Part shown: positions 27,861 through 37,766 of the stretch, in pieces | How positions within the stretch are numbered: the first letter of the stretch is position 1 | How the letters are laid out: each line of letters begins with the position of its first letter | Source of the DNA: Bacillota bacterium | GTDB taxonomy: Bacteria > Bacillota > Clostridia > Lachnospirales > Bianqueaceae | Reading direction: 5' to 3' | Assembly: GCA_017620135.1 (NCBI GenBank) | Contig: JAFZQZ010000054.1 | Span: 1 to 64,000 of the forward strand | Length of the DNA: 64,000 nucleotides | Notes under the pieces: generated by a model | Database searches by the model: none | Seen by the model: only the letters and a program-made list of their open reading frames with translations | What the model was told of the DNA's origin: nothing | Program-made: the position numbers and the translations under genes

Positions 27861-27869
27861 TGCTACAAT
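27861..27869 (+). promoter_or_regulatory. Extended -10 promoter of the DUF3592-like gene
   Basis: TGCTACAAT directly after the terminator, 37 bp before the start at 27906. No convincing -35. Confidence 0.55.
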
Positions 27870-27905
27870 AAGCGAAAACAGAAATGAACGTAAGGAGATA
27901 TAGAT

Positions 27906-28916
27906 ATGGACTGGTATAAACCAATGATCAAAAGTTCCGCGAAGGGGATCACGATCATGTTTCTGATCGCGGGCGTCGTCATGCTGATACTCGGCGTTTA
28001 TCTGGGCTTTTTCCAGGGAAAAGGCTATGAGAAGACGACCGCTCTGATCAGCCGCATCGATGAAGTCGAAGACCCGGCCGCGGAGGACGGGATCTCCTAT
28101 CAGGCAACGATCCAGTATATGGTCGACGGAAAGGAATATTTCGAGGTTCTGGATTCCTATTCATCCAGCTACAAAGTGGGCAAGGAGATCAAAATCAAGT
28201 ACGACCCGGCCGATCCTTCGAAGGTCCATGAGGACTCGCTCGGCCTGTATATTTACCTGATCGTCGGCGGTCTGGTGCTGATCGCTGTGCCGATCTATTC
28301 CATGATGAAGAACCGCAGACAGAAGGAAGAGCTGGAAAGCCGCATGCAGGCGCAGGGCGCTCTGTTCGAGCCCGCCCGTCCGACCGGTACGGAGAAGAAG
28401 CTCTACTTCCTGACGGATCTGGGCACGCCCAAGGGCACGGCGCATATCGAAGACGAAGACCGCAAGGTGGTATATGAGGCTCTTTGCAATAAGTTTTCGC
28501 TGGTCGCGGACTCGGAATATGATTTCGTGGATCAACGGGACGGCCGCCGCAAAACGCACCTGATCGGCAAGACGGCGACATCCTCTTCGAACGCGTTCTG
28601 GGTGCTGGATAATCATTCCACCTTTACCGTGGACGGCAAAGATATCTGGGAAGTCCTACACGAGAACGGGATCCGGATCGAGACCGGCATGGAAAAACTG
28701 AAATGGCACTATAGCATTTACCGGGGAGACGTCCTGATCGCCGAAGCCGTGAATACCAACAAGCTTGTCCACGAGGAAGACGCCGAGAACAAGGCCGTGC
28801 TGGCAGCGGTCCCGTTCCCGGGATTCTACCGCATCCGCGCCTTCGATGACAGTCTGGACGCGATTTTCCTGGTGCTGTTCGCGATCGGCCGCACCGATAT
28901 GATGATCTACAAATAA
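27906..28916 (+). CDS. DUF3592-like membrane protein
   Basis: A 336-residue protein with two membrane helices (about 16-38 and 113-135). Between them is a small beta domain with the DUF3592 pattern (TALISRIDEVE...YMVDGKEYF...VGKEIKIKYDPADPSKV). The C-terminal half (about 150-336) looks like a cytoplasmic beta-rich LURP/tubby-like fold (GDVLIAEAVN, AVPFPGFYRIRAFD), which I offer as a guess. Function unknown. Start follows AAGGAG. A PHP-domain gene follows after 14 bp. Confidence 0.75.
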   Translation: MDWYKPMIKSSAKGITIMFLIAGVVMLILGVYLGFFQGKGYEKTTALISRIDEVEDPAAEDGISYQATIQYMVDGKEYFEVLDSYSSSYKVGKEIKIKYDPADPSKVHEDSLGLYIYLIVGGLVLIAVPIYSMMKNRRQKEELESRMQAQGALFEPARPTGTEKKLYFLTDLGTPKGTAHIEDEDRKVVYEALCNKFSLVADSEYDFVDQRDGRRKTHLIGKTATSSSNAFWVLDNHSTFTVDGKDIWEVLHENGIRIETGMEKLKWHYSIYRGDVLIAEAVNTNKLVHEEDAENKAVLAAVPFPGFYRIRAFDDSLDAIFLVLFAIGRTDMMIYK

Positions 28917-28930
28917 ACGAGGGAATGAGC

Positions 28931-29620
28931 ATGAGCGAAAAATACCGTTACGATCTGCACGTCCACACCTATGAAGGCAGTGCCTGCGCGAAAAGTCCCG
29001 CAGCGGAGCTGGCGGATTTCTACAAAGAAAAAGGGTATGCCGGCGTCGTGGTCACGGACCACTTTTTCCGCGGCAATACCCGGGTGGATCGGTCGCTTCC
29101 CTGGCCACAGTGGCTGAAGGGCTTTAAGGAAGGCTATGAAAAGATGAAGGCGCGCGGCGACGAGATCGGCCTGTCGGTCTTCTACGGTTGGGAATACTCC
29201 TTCGAGGGCATCGATTTCCTGACTTTCGGCCTGGACAACGACTGGCTGCTCGCGCATCCGGAAGTCAAGGACATGGATATCGTGGATTATCTGACGCTGG
29301 CCAGAGAGTCCGGCGCGTATATCATCCACGCGCATCCGTTCTTTGAGGCGCGCTACATTCCCTATATCCGGCTGCTGCCGCATCATGTGGACGCGGTGGA
29401 AGTCTGCAACGCACCGAAAAGAGGTTTCTTCAATGACCGTGCGATGGAATACGCGACGGCCTACGATCTGACGAAGACCGGCGGTTCTGATTGTCACGGC
29501 ACTCACTGGAAAGTTATGTCGGGCATCGAGCTTTCACATCCTGTCAGCTCGATCCAGGAGCTCATCGCGGCGCTTCGGGCCAGAGAGCATCAGGTGTTTT
29601 TGATCGAAGATACAGAATAG
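28931..29620 (+). CDS. PHP-domain metal-dependent phosphoesterase
   Basis: A 229-residue cytoplasmic hydrolase. PHP metal-binding motifs are DLHVHTYEG (residues 8-16), VVTDHF, the His pair in IIHAHPFFE, and GGSDCHGTHW near the C-terminus. PHP enzymes cleave phosphoesters, e.g. nucleoside or histidinol phosphates. The start at 28931 (GAGGGA 6 bases upstream) is preferred over an ATG two codons earlier that touches the ribosome site. The 3' end overlaps the convergent gene by 31 bp. Confidence 0.88.
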   Translation: MSEKYRYDLHVHTYEGSACAKSPAAELADFYKEKGYAGVVVTDHFFRGNTRVDRSLPWPQWLKGFKEGYEKMKARGDEIGLSVFYGWEYSFEGIDFLTFGLDNDWLLAHPEVKDMDIVDYLTLARESGAYIIHAHPFFEARYIPYIRLLPHHVDAVEVCNAPKRGFFNDRAMEYATAYDLTKTGGSDCHGTHWKVMSGIELSHPVSSIQELIAALRAREHQVFLIEDTE

Positions 29621-31671
29621 ACAGTTGTATCCGGGATCACGGTATATTCCTGCGGGGCCAGGCGGCAAAGCACAGCGCCTCCGGCGCTTTCGAAAGTCCA
29701 TTCTACGGAAGCATCCGAGCTGTTCCATACAGCAAGGATGCTTTTTTCATTGCCGGACAGGGTGAATCGTCCGGCGCGAACGCCCTTGGGAAGGGGAGGG
29801 AGGTCATCGAAGGACAGATGGCCTTCGTAGAAGAAGGCATGATACTGCTGCTTGAGGGCCAAATAGCGTTTGACCTTCTCGGCCAGGGCCGGAATACTGC
29901 CGATGTGCGTCCGTCCCCGCCAGGGGCAGACATCGAGCCGGTATCCGTGAATGAACGCGTTGCCGAAGGACGCGTCAGTCCCGTCCTTCGTGTCATGGAC
30001 GAATCGATCCGTCTGTATGATATCCGGGAATGTACGCTGGAACATCTCGGGAAAACATCCTGGACGGTAGATGGGTCCGGTCTGGCAGCCGTGGATATAC
30101 TGTACGAAGGGAAGGCACATGTCGGTGACCATCTCGGTCCCGAGGGCTTTGCCGGAAGGAGCGGCGCCTGCCAGGTTTTGAAAAGCCCGGCGCCGCCATT
30201 TTTCACATTCGTCCGGCCTGGGACCGTGCAGGTGGCTTTCGTTGAAGCAAAGGAGCGGCGAGGCGCCGCCGATCTGATCGAAGAAAGCGCTGTCCGCGCC
30301 GTAGGCGTATTTCATTTCTTCGTGTTCCAGCAGCAGGTCCTGCCATGCTTCGTTCGCCGGGCAGGCGGTGACGAAGGACTTGTAACCGAAGGCGCGGAGC
30401 GTCTGACCGTCATTACCGAAGCGGTAGTGATCGCGGTACTCGTTGCCATCAAGATCGATCCGGCAGATATCTTTACCGGTCTGCCGGTAGTAATCGGTGT
30501 TCACGTCGATCAGCTGTCCGTTGGTATAAAGAGCCACATAGCCGCCGAGCTTCTGGACCTCGGCGATAGCCTCTTTCAGGGCATCCGTCCCACCGAGGTC
30601 ATCATCGGGCTCATAGATGGGATAGCCGTTGTCGAAGCGGCCTTTCCACCAGCCAAAGACCATCAGCATATTCAGGCCGACTTTCGTGCCTTCCCGGTAG
30701 ATCGCGGGCAGGTCAGCGTAGGAGAAGAGCTTTTCACCGAACTGATGACGAAGGATGATCCGCTGCCAGCCGGTGACATGGCGGACCCAATCGGGGACCG
30801 GGGCCGGCTGATACCAGTGGGAACTTGCGTAATTGCCATAAATATCGGATCCGACCCGCCAGTCGCCATCGGCAAGCGCGACGAAGCAAGCATCGACGGA
30901 GACTTTCTCGCCGCTGCGGGCAAAAGGAAAATGAGAGATCGTAAGGACCAGACGGTCTTGCGGAGAAGCTCCGTCTGCGACCGGCCGGGGCGAAGCGCCG
31001 GCGCTCAGCACTTTGATCTTCAGATCATCGGCATGGCGGCCGAGATACAGGAAATACCCGCCGGTCTCCAGGCCGAACCAGGCCATCGCGGCTCCGCCGG
31101 GATAGCGGTAGGAATCCCAGACGACATGTTCATCCGAGCAGATATATTCGGAATGATATTTCTTTCGTATCTGATTCCAGGGATCCGTCAGTCTCGCGCC
31201 GAGCCCGTCGGGCTCGAGCAGAACGTCCGCCAAGCGGTCTTCCCCGCAGCCGCAGGCCAGGTCGATCAGCGGCAGCATCAGTTCATTGATGCGGACGGAA
31301 CCATGGTTCTCGATCGAGGCTTCAAAGAGAAATCCGGGACAGGTCGAAACACAGGCAGTGACCGTGATGGTCAGAGAAGCGTCCAGCACCCGGCCGGAGG
31401 CTGTGACCAGCCGATCATACATGATCACGAGCCGATCCGCAAGGCCGCTTGCGGCATCCGTTCCGGAAGGCACGGCGCGGCGCAGGAAGACGGATCCTTC
31501 CTGCAGGTGGCTGGGAACGAGCATTTCACGCTCATATCCGTCGTCCGCGAAGGCGCGGAAAAAGTCAGCTTCCGCAGACGTGCGAAGCGGCGTGCCGGCC
31601 GCGGACCATTCGATCCGGTTTGCCGTCCGGTTGATAGAGAAAGAAAGCGGGCCGCTGGTGAGTGTCATCAT
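29590..31671 (-). CDS. DUF6259-type putative glycoside hydrolase
   Basis: A 693-residue cytoplasmic protein. The N-terminal third is a beta-sandwich like those before glycosidase barrels; the middle (about 290-600) resembles a TIM barrel with the DUF6259 pattern (TGWQRIILRHQFGE, GLNMLMVFGWWKGRFDNGYP, LYTNGQLID). A possible catalytic Asp is in YGADSAFFDQIG. The C-terminal domain is a small beta sandwich. Start 31671 follows GGAGG by 8 bases. Substrate unknown. Overlaps the PHP gene end by 31 bp. Confidence 0.75.
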   Translation of the reverse strand: MMTLTSGPLSFSINRTANRIEWSAAGTPLRTSAEADFFRAFADDGYEREMLVPSHLQEGSVFLRRAVPSGTDAASGLADRLVIMYDRLVTASGRVLDASLTITVTACVSTCPGFLFEASIENHGSVRINELMLPLIDLACGCGEDRLADVLLEPDGLGARLTDPWNQIRKKYHSEYICSDEHVVWDSYRYPGGAAMAWFGLETGGYFLYLGRHADDLKIKVLSAGASPRPVADGASPQDRLVLTISHFPFARSGEKVSVDACFVALADGDWRVGSDIYGNYASSHWYQPAPVPDWVRHVTGWQRIILRHQFGEKLFSYADLPAIYREGTKVGLNMLMVFGWWKGRFDNGYPIYEPDDDLGGTDALKEAIAEVQKLGGYVALYTNGQLIDVNTDYYRQTGKDICRIDLDGNEYRDHYRFGNDGQTLRAFGYKSFVTACPANEAWQDLLLEHEEMKYAYGADSAFFDQIGGASPLLCFNESHLHGPRPDECEKWRRRAFQNLAGAAPSGKALGTEMVTDMCLPFVQYIHGCQTGPIYRPGCFPEMFQRTFPDIIQTDRFVHDTKDGTDASFGNAFIHGYRLDVCPWRGRTHIGSIPALAEKVKRYLALKQQYHAFFYEGHLSFDDLPPLPKGVRAGRFTLSGNEKSILAVWNSSDASVEWTFESAGGAVLCRLAPQEYTVIPDTTVYSVSSIKNT

Positions 31672-31703
31672 ATATTTAGCCTCCAAAGGGACTGAATAAT
31701 ATC

Positions 31704-31732
31704 AGTTTAGTCTGCCAGGGCGGCTTTTTCAA
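31704..31732 (-). promoter_or_regulatory. Promoter of the DUF6259-type gene
   Basis: On the minus strand TTGAAA (31732-31727), 17 bp spacer, TAAACT (31709-31704), about 33 bp before the start codon. Confidence 0.7.
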
Positions 31733-31762
31733 TAGAAAAAGGTGTTTCGGGAAGAGAAAATG

Positions 31763-31771
31763 TGGTATCAT
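31763..31771 (+). promoter_or_regulatory. Extended -10 promoter of the MATE gene
   Basis: TGGTATCAT, 30 bp before the chosen start at 31802; the -35 region is poor (TGTTTC). Confidence 0.45.
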
Positions 31772-31801
31772 AAAGGAAATATGTATTCAGGGAGGATCAG
31801 A

Positions 31802-33166
31802 ATGGCACAGGCAGTCGGCAGAAGAACGCGCGATATGACCGAAGGGTCGATCGTCAGACAAATCATCCTGTTTTCACTCCCGCTGATGCTGGGCAACATC
31901 TTCCAGATGCTGTACAACACGGTCGACTCGATCGTGGTGGGCAACTTCGTGGGGAAAGAGGCCCTGGCCGCGGTGGGATCGACGACCATGATCGTGAACA
32001 TGCTGGTCTTTTTCTTCAATGGGTTTTCGGTAGGCGCGTGCGTCATCATAGGCCAGTATTTCGGAGCGAAGGAAATGGACAAACTGCACCGCTCCGTTGA
32101 AACGACTATGATGATGACCTTTATTTTCTGTGTCGTGATGACGCTGGTCGGCGTCTTCGGCGTGCGGCCGATGCTGCGCTTCATGTCCACCCCGGAGGAC
32201 GTGTTCGAGGACGCGACGACGTACCTGACCGTTTATTTCTGGGGGATCAGCGGCCTGCTCATCTACAACATGGGCTCGGGCATCCTGCGGGCTGTCGGCG
32301 ACACGACCCGCCCGCTCTACTTCCTGATCCTGACCAGTGTCCTGAACATCATCCTGGACCTGGTGTTCGTGATCGTCTTTCATCTGGGGATCGCGGGCGT
32401 TGCCTACGCGACCATCATTTCCCAGATGGTTTCCGCCGTCCTGACGCTGGTGCTCCTCACGAGGACCAGCGAGATCTACAGGCTCAGCTGGAAAGACCTG
32501 GGGATCGATGGGAAGTTGCTGAAACAGATCTTCAATGTCGGCCTGCCGGCGGGGATCCAGCAGGTCATCACCGCGTTTTCGAACGTTTTCGTCCAGTCCT
32601 ATGTCAACTTCTTCGGCTCAAGCGTCATGGCCGGCTGGAGCTGTTACAACAAGCTGGATTCCTTTATCATGCTGCCGATGAGCTCGATGGCGCTGGCCGC
32701 GACGACCTATGTCAGTCAGAATATCGGAGCGAAGAAGTATAAACGAGCGGATCGCGGCACCTTCATCACGATCGCGATGACCGTGGCCGTTACGGCTGTG
32801 ATCGGTTCGGTGATCGTGATCTTCGCGGGACCGGCGATCGGACTGTTTTCGCAGGACGCGTCCGTCATAGAATACGGTGTTCTGTTTATCCGCTGGAATA
32901 CGTTCTTCCTGCTGTTCAACTGTGTGAACCACGTACTGGCCGCGTCGCTGCGCGGCCGGGGCGACTCCAAAGGCCCGATGGTCATCATGCTGCTGGCCTT
33001 CGTAGGCATCCGCCAGCTCTATCTGTTCGCCGTGACCCATTTCGTGGCCAACACACCGCTGCTCGTAGGTCTCGGCTATCCGGTGGGGTGGACGATGTGC
33101 TTCATCCTGGAAGTCACCTACTGGCTGATTAAACGCCGCAAGTGGCCTAAAAGCGAAACGCCGTGA
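31802..33166 (+). CDS. MATE-family multidrug/toxin exporter
   Basis: A 454-residue membrane protein with about 12 membrane segments, in the MATE arrangement of two homologous halves. Family signatures are SLPLMLGNIFQMLYNTVDSIVVGNFVG near the N-terminus and GLPAGIQQ at the start of the second half. It exports cationic compounds in exchange for Na+ or H+. The start at 31802 is chosen because GGGAGG lies 8 bases upstream; an in-frame start 20 codons earlier overlaps the promoter. Substrate unknown. Confidence 0.92.
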   Translation: MAQAVGRRTRDMTEGSIVRQIILFSLPLMLGNIFQMLYNTVDSIVVGNFVGKEALAAVGSTTMIVNMLVFFFNGFSVGACVIIGQYFGAKEMDKLHRSVETTMMMTFIFCVVMTLVGVFGVRPMLRFMSTPEDVFEDATTYLTVYFWGISGLLIYNMGSGILRAVGDTTRPLYFLILTSVLNIILDLVFVIVFHLGIAGVAYATIISQMVSAVLTLVLLTRTSEIYRLSWKDLGIDGKLLKQIFNVGLPAGIQQVITAFSNVFVQSYVNFFGSSVMAGWSCYNKLDSFIMLPMSSMALAATTYVSQNIGAKKYKRADRGTFITIAMTVAVTAVIGSVIVIFAGPAIGLFSQDASVIEYGVLFIRWNTFFLLFNCVNHVLAASLRGRGDSKGPMVIMLLAFVGIRQLYLFAVTHFVANTPLLVGLGYPVGWTMCFILEVTYWLIKRRKWPKSETP

Positions 33167-33194
33167 AGCGACGCGTCAGCGCGAAGAGAAAGAC

Positions 33195-33223
33195 TTGACA
33201 AAGACCCGCAAGATACATAAAAT
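33195..33223 (+). promoter_or_regulatory. Strong sigma-A-type promoter for the 33257-36467 operon
   Basis: Perfect TTGACA (33195-33200), 17 bp, TAAAAT (33218-33223), 33 bp before the start codon. Confidence 0.85.
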
Positions 33224-33256
33224 AGATAGAATCCACATATATAGTAAGGAGAGATC

Positions 33257-34153
33257 ATGTTTGGAAGAAGGCCGGATGGCAGAAGGATCAAAGGAATCGA
33301 TCCCATCGTACAGGTTACCCCATACATCATGCCGCAGCGGAGCGACGCGCAGGTATTTCTGAAACACCGGGCGGACATGGAAGCGATGTCCGAATATATC
33401 AAAAAAGTCCGTCAGGAGAAAGGCATCAACCTGACGCATATGGACATTTTAGCGGCCGCCTATGTCCGCGGGATCAGCAAGAATCCGCATATCAACCGCT
33501 TCATTATGAACAAGCAGTATTATTCCAGGAACAACTGCTCCATGGCGCTCACGATCCTGAAAGATCCGAAAGATCTGGATAAAGGAGAGACCGTTATCAA
33601 GACCCGGTTCGACCTGACAGACACGATCTTCGACGTCCATGAGCGGATCGAAACACAGATCCGGGCGAATCGCGGCGATCAGCCGAAAAACTTCCTGGAT
33701 AAGCTGGCGGCGTTCGTTTTTATGATGCCGGGCCTGCCGAACCTGATCGTCGGCCTGGTGAAGCTTTTGGACCGGTACGGCCTGTGCCCGAAGTTCATGA
33801 TCGACGAACTGCCGTTCCATGTAGGGCTTTACATTACGAACATGGCTTCCATCGGTCTGCACGATGTCAATCACCATATCTATAACTTCGGCAATGTCAG
33901 CCTGTTCTTCGGCATGGGCCTGCCGGAGAAAGAGGCGGTCGTGGAGAACGGGGTCACCCGGATGAAACGGTATCTGCCGATCGGTATCACCGCGGACGAA
34001 CGCGTGTGCGGCGGCGCGCATTACGCCCAGTTTTTCAGGGACATGCGCTTCGGACTGGATCATCCCGAGAGCCTCGAGGTCCCGCCTACGGAAGTGAAAT
34101 TCGACCACGGTCTGGAGTATCATGAACCCAAGCCCGAAAGGACCGAGAAATGA
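33257..34153 (+). CDS. CAT/E2-fold acyltransferase homologue lacking catalytic residues
   Basis: A 298-residue cytoplasmic protein with the chloramphenicol-acetyltransferase / 2-oxoacid-dehydrogenase E2 catalytic fold (NLTHMDILAAAYVRGI, SIGLHDVNHHIYNFGNVSLFFGMG). There is no lipoyl or E1/E3-binding domain. In active relatives the C-terminal motif is HxxxDG; here the matching segment is DERVCGGAH, with Glu248 and Gly252 in place of the catalytic His and Asp. It is probably not an acyltransferase and may have a binding or scaffold role. Start follows AAGGAG. It overlaps the next gene by 4 bp (ATGA). Confidence 0.75.
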   Translation: MFGRRPDGRRIKGIDPIVQVTPYIMPQRSDAQVFLKHRADMEAMSEYIKKVRQEKGINLTHMDILAAAYVRGISKNPHINRFIMNKQYYSRNNCSMALTILKDPKDLDKGETVIKTRFDLTDTIFDVHERIETQIRANRGDQPKNFLDKLAAFVFMMPGLPNLIVGLVKLLDRYGLCPKFMIDELPFHVGLYITNMASIGLHDVNHHIYNFGNVSLFFGMGLPEKEAVVENGVTRMKRYLPIGITADERVCGGAHYAQFFRDMRFGLDHPESLEVPPTEVKFDHGLEYHEPKPERTEK

Positions 34154-34797
34154 TTTCTGAAGAATTTGCGGTCGGCGCGCACGCGGACCGGATGGCCGCG
34201 ATCAACGTCATTACCCAGAATTTTGCCTGGCAGAACTGGCTGGATAAAAAAAGCGCGCTACGCCTGATGCTGCTCGTGGAAGAGACCCTGGGGATGCTGA
34301 AGTCGATGATCGATGATTATGAAGGATCGATGTGGCTCAGCTATGAAAAGGGGACATGCGAGATCCATCTGAAGCTGAAGACATCGCCGATGGACAAAGA
34401 GACGAAGAAAGAGCTTCTTTCCGTGTCGAGCAGCGGGAAAAACGTCTATGACAACGGTTTCATGCAGATGGTCGGCGGGATCATCCGCCAGCTTCTTAAC
34501 AATGTCGGTTCCGACGTCTATACGGACGCGCCGGATCTGTACGACATATCACCGGTCTGGACGCTGGAGACCTACCGCGCCAGACTTTCGGATCAACCGG
34601 ACGAGCGCGCGTTTGACGATCTGGAAAGATCCATCGTGGCCAGCCTGGCGGACGATGTGATCGTGGGCGTAAAGGATAACTTCGTCCGGATGATCATCGT
34701 GAAAAAGTTCGGAGAAGATAAAGATCAGCGTAATATGAGTGTCGCGGAGACGATGCTCGTCGACAATCTTTGGGCAAAAGCAAGGCTTGCCCAGTAA
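34150..34797 (+). CDS. Degenerate HATPase-like (anti-sigma-like) protein
   Basis: A 215-residue cytoplasmic protein. Residues about 35-80 (KSALRLMLLVEETLGMLKSM, then paired beta strands WLSYEKGTCEIHLKL) resemble the N-box helix and following strands of RsbW/SpoIIAB-type kinases, but the Mg2+-binding Asn of the N box and a clear DxGxG box are not seen. The assignment rests mostly on context: it overlaps the CAT-fold gene and is followed 17 bp later by a STAS protein. If a kinase relative, it may bind the STAS protein without phosphorylating it. Confidence 0.5.
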   Translation: MISEEFAVGAHADRMAAINVITQNFAWQNWLDKKSALRLMLLVEETLGMLKSMIDDYEGSMWLSYEKGTCEIHLKLKTSPMDKETKKELLSVSSSGKNVYDNGFMQMVGGIIRQLLNNVGSDVYTDAPDLYDISPVWTLETYRARLSDQPDERAFDDLERSIVASLADDVIVGVKDNFVRMIIVKKFGEDKDQRNMSVAETMLVDNLWAKARLAQ

Positions 34798-34814
34798 ATA
34801 TCAGGGAGGATAGT

Positions 34815-35111
34815 ATGAGAATCGATAAAGAACGGGAAGGCGAAAAACTGACACTGGCAGTCATCGGCCGGCTGGACACGACGACCGCGCCGGAACTTTC
34901 AGCCGCTTTGGACGCGTCTTTGGAGGACGTGAAAGAGCTGATCCTGGATCTGGGCGGGCTGGAGTATATCTCTTCCGCCGGACTTCGTGTCCTTCTTGGC
35001 GCGCAGAGACGGATGAACAAGCAGGGAAGCATGAAGCTGGTGCATGTGAATGAATTAGTCATGGAGGTTTTTGAGGTGACAGGATTCTCGACGATCCTGA
35101 ACATCGAATAA
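34815..35111 (+). CDS. STAS-domain anti-sigma-factor-antagonist-like protein
   Basis: A 98-residue single STAS domain: beta strand KLTLAVIGRLDTTTAPEL, then DLGGLEYISSAGLRVLL, whose Ser53-Ser54 lie in the loop phosphorylated in SpoIIAA/RsbV. Such proteins work in partner switching with HATPase proteins, here most likely the upstream product. The start at 34815 follows GGGAGG; the frame is open further upstream but within the previous gene. A 6 bp gap leads to the SGNH gene. Confidence 0.88.
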   Translation: MRIDKEREGEKLTLAVIGRLDTTTAPELSAALDASLEDVKELILDLGGLEYISSAGLRVLLGAQRRMNKQGSMKLVHVNELVMEVFEVTGFSTILNIE

Positions 35112-36518
<1,407 letters not shown>

Positions 36519-36539
36519 AAAAGAAAAGAGGAAACTGAG

Positions 36540-37760
36540 ATGGCAGAAGAAAAACGTTTTACGAAAGCCACCTGGCAGATCATGGAACAGCTTCTTGAGG
36601 TGGATGATCTCGAAGAAGCTCTGTCCGGGAGCCTGGAGATCATCGTCCGGACCTTGCAGAGTGAGGCCGGAGCGATCTGGATGCTCGATCCGAAGACAAA
36701 CCGGCTGACGCCGCTTTTCCATATCGGACCGGCGGACATCTCCAACATCAGCGTGGAGAATGGGATCGGGATCGAAGGTGTCGTGACAAAGACCGGCAGA
36801 TCCATCATGGTCGAAGACATGGCGAAAGACGACCGCTTTGAGGCGACCGTTTTCGATGACAACGGACTGCCCACGAAAACCATGATCTGTGTTCCTCTCA
36901 ATAATCTGCATGATATCATTGGCTGCGTCCAGATCGTGAACAAGCAGGACGGAAGCCTCTATACGAAAGAAGAGCTGGAACTCGTCGAGCACATGGCGAA
37001 TCTCGCGGCCATCACGATCGACGAGAAGGGACTGATCGTTGATACCGGCGAAAAGAAAGAAGTCCTGGCGGTCCTGAAAGATGTGACCAGGGAATTCGTC
37101 TCCGGTGATACGGTCCTGAAAGTCCTGAAAGGCATCAACCTGGAGATCTATAAAAATGAATTCGTTGTGGTCCTCGGCGAGTCCGGCTGCGGAAAATCCA
37201 CGATGATGAATATCGTCGGCGGGATGGACTTTCTGACCGATGGGACGCTGACCATCGAAGGCAGGGACTTCTCGCATCCGACCGATGAGGAACTGACCAA
37301 ATACCGTCGGGAGTATATCGGTTTTATCTTCCAGGCCTATAACCTGATGCCGAACCTGACCGCACAGGAAAACGTAGAGTTTATCGCGGAACTGGTGGAT
37401 GATCCCATGGACGCGGCGCAGGCCATCGCGAAAGTAGGTCTTGCCGAGCGGGCCGGTAATTATCCCAGCCAGATGTCCGGCGGACAGCAGCAGCGAGTCT
37501 CGATCGCACGGGCGATCGTGAAAAAGCCGCGGCTCATCCTGGCGGACGAACCTACCGCGGCACTGGATTACGCGACCAGTATCGAGGTTCTTTCGGTGAT
37601 CGAAGACATCGTGAAAAACCAGGGGACGACCGTTATGATGGTCACCCACAACGTGGAGATCGCGAAGATGGCGGACCGCGTCGTAAAGGTCCGGAACGGA
37701 CGCATCGCGTCCATCAAAAAGAACATGCATCCGGTGCATGCGGAAGAACTGGTCTGGTGA
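36540..37760 (+). CDS. GAF domain fused to an ABC transporter ATPase (MacB/LolD type)
   Basis: A 406-residue cytoplasmic fusion. Residues about 10-165 form a GAF sensory domain ([41 protein letters not shown]). Residues about 178-400 form a full ATPase: Walker [10 protein letters not shown] (Lys219), Q-loop FIFQAYNLM, signature MSGGQQQR, Walker B ILADEP (Asp336-Glu337), H-loop MVTHN. The ATPase part belongs to the group that works with FtsX-type permeases, and such a gene follows 6 bp later. A GAF domain on this ATPase type is unusual and implies ligand- or redox-gated activity (inference). Ribosome site AGAGGAAA. Confidence 0.9.
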   Translation: MAEEKRFTKATWQIMEQLLEVDDLEEALSGSLEIIVRTLQSEAGAIWMLDPKTNRLTPLFHIGPADISNISVENGIGIEGVVTKTGRSIMVEDMAKDDRFEATVFDDNGLPTKTMICVPLNNLHDIIGCVQIVNKQDGSLYTKEELELVEHMANLAAITIDEKGLIVDTGEKKEVLAVLKDVTREFVSGDTVLKVLKGINLEIYKNEFVVVLGESGCGKSTMMNIVGGMDFLTDGTLTIEGRDFSHPTDEELTKYRREYIGFIFQAYNLMPNLTAQENVEFIAELVDDPMDAAQAIAKVGLAERAGNYPSQMSGGQQQRVSIARAIVKKPRLILADEPTAALDYATSIEVLSVIEDIVKNQGTTVMMVTHNVEIAKMADRVVKVRNGRIASIKKNMHPVHAEELVW

Positions 37761-37766
37761 TCTGCG

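Noticed and set aside
33257-34153. Pyruvate dehydrogenase E2 subunit
   Set aside because: No lipoyl or subunit-binding domain, catalytic His and Asp absent, and no E1 or E3 genes nearby.
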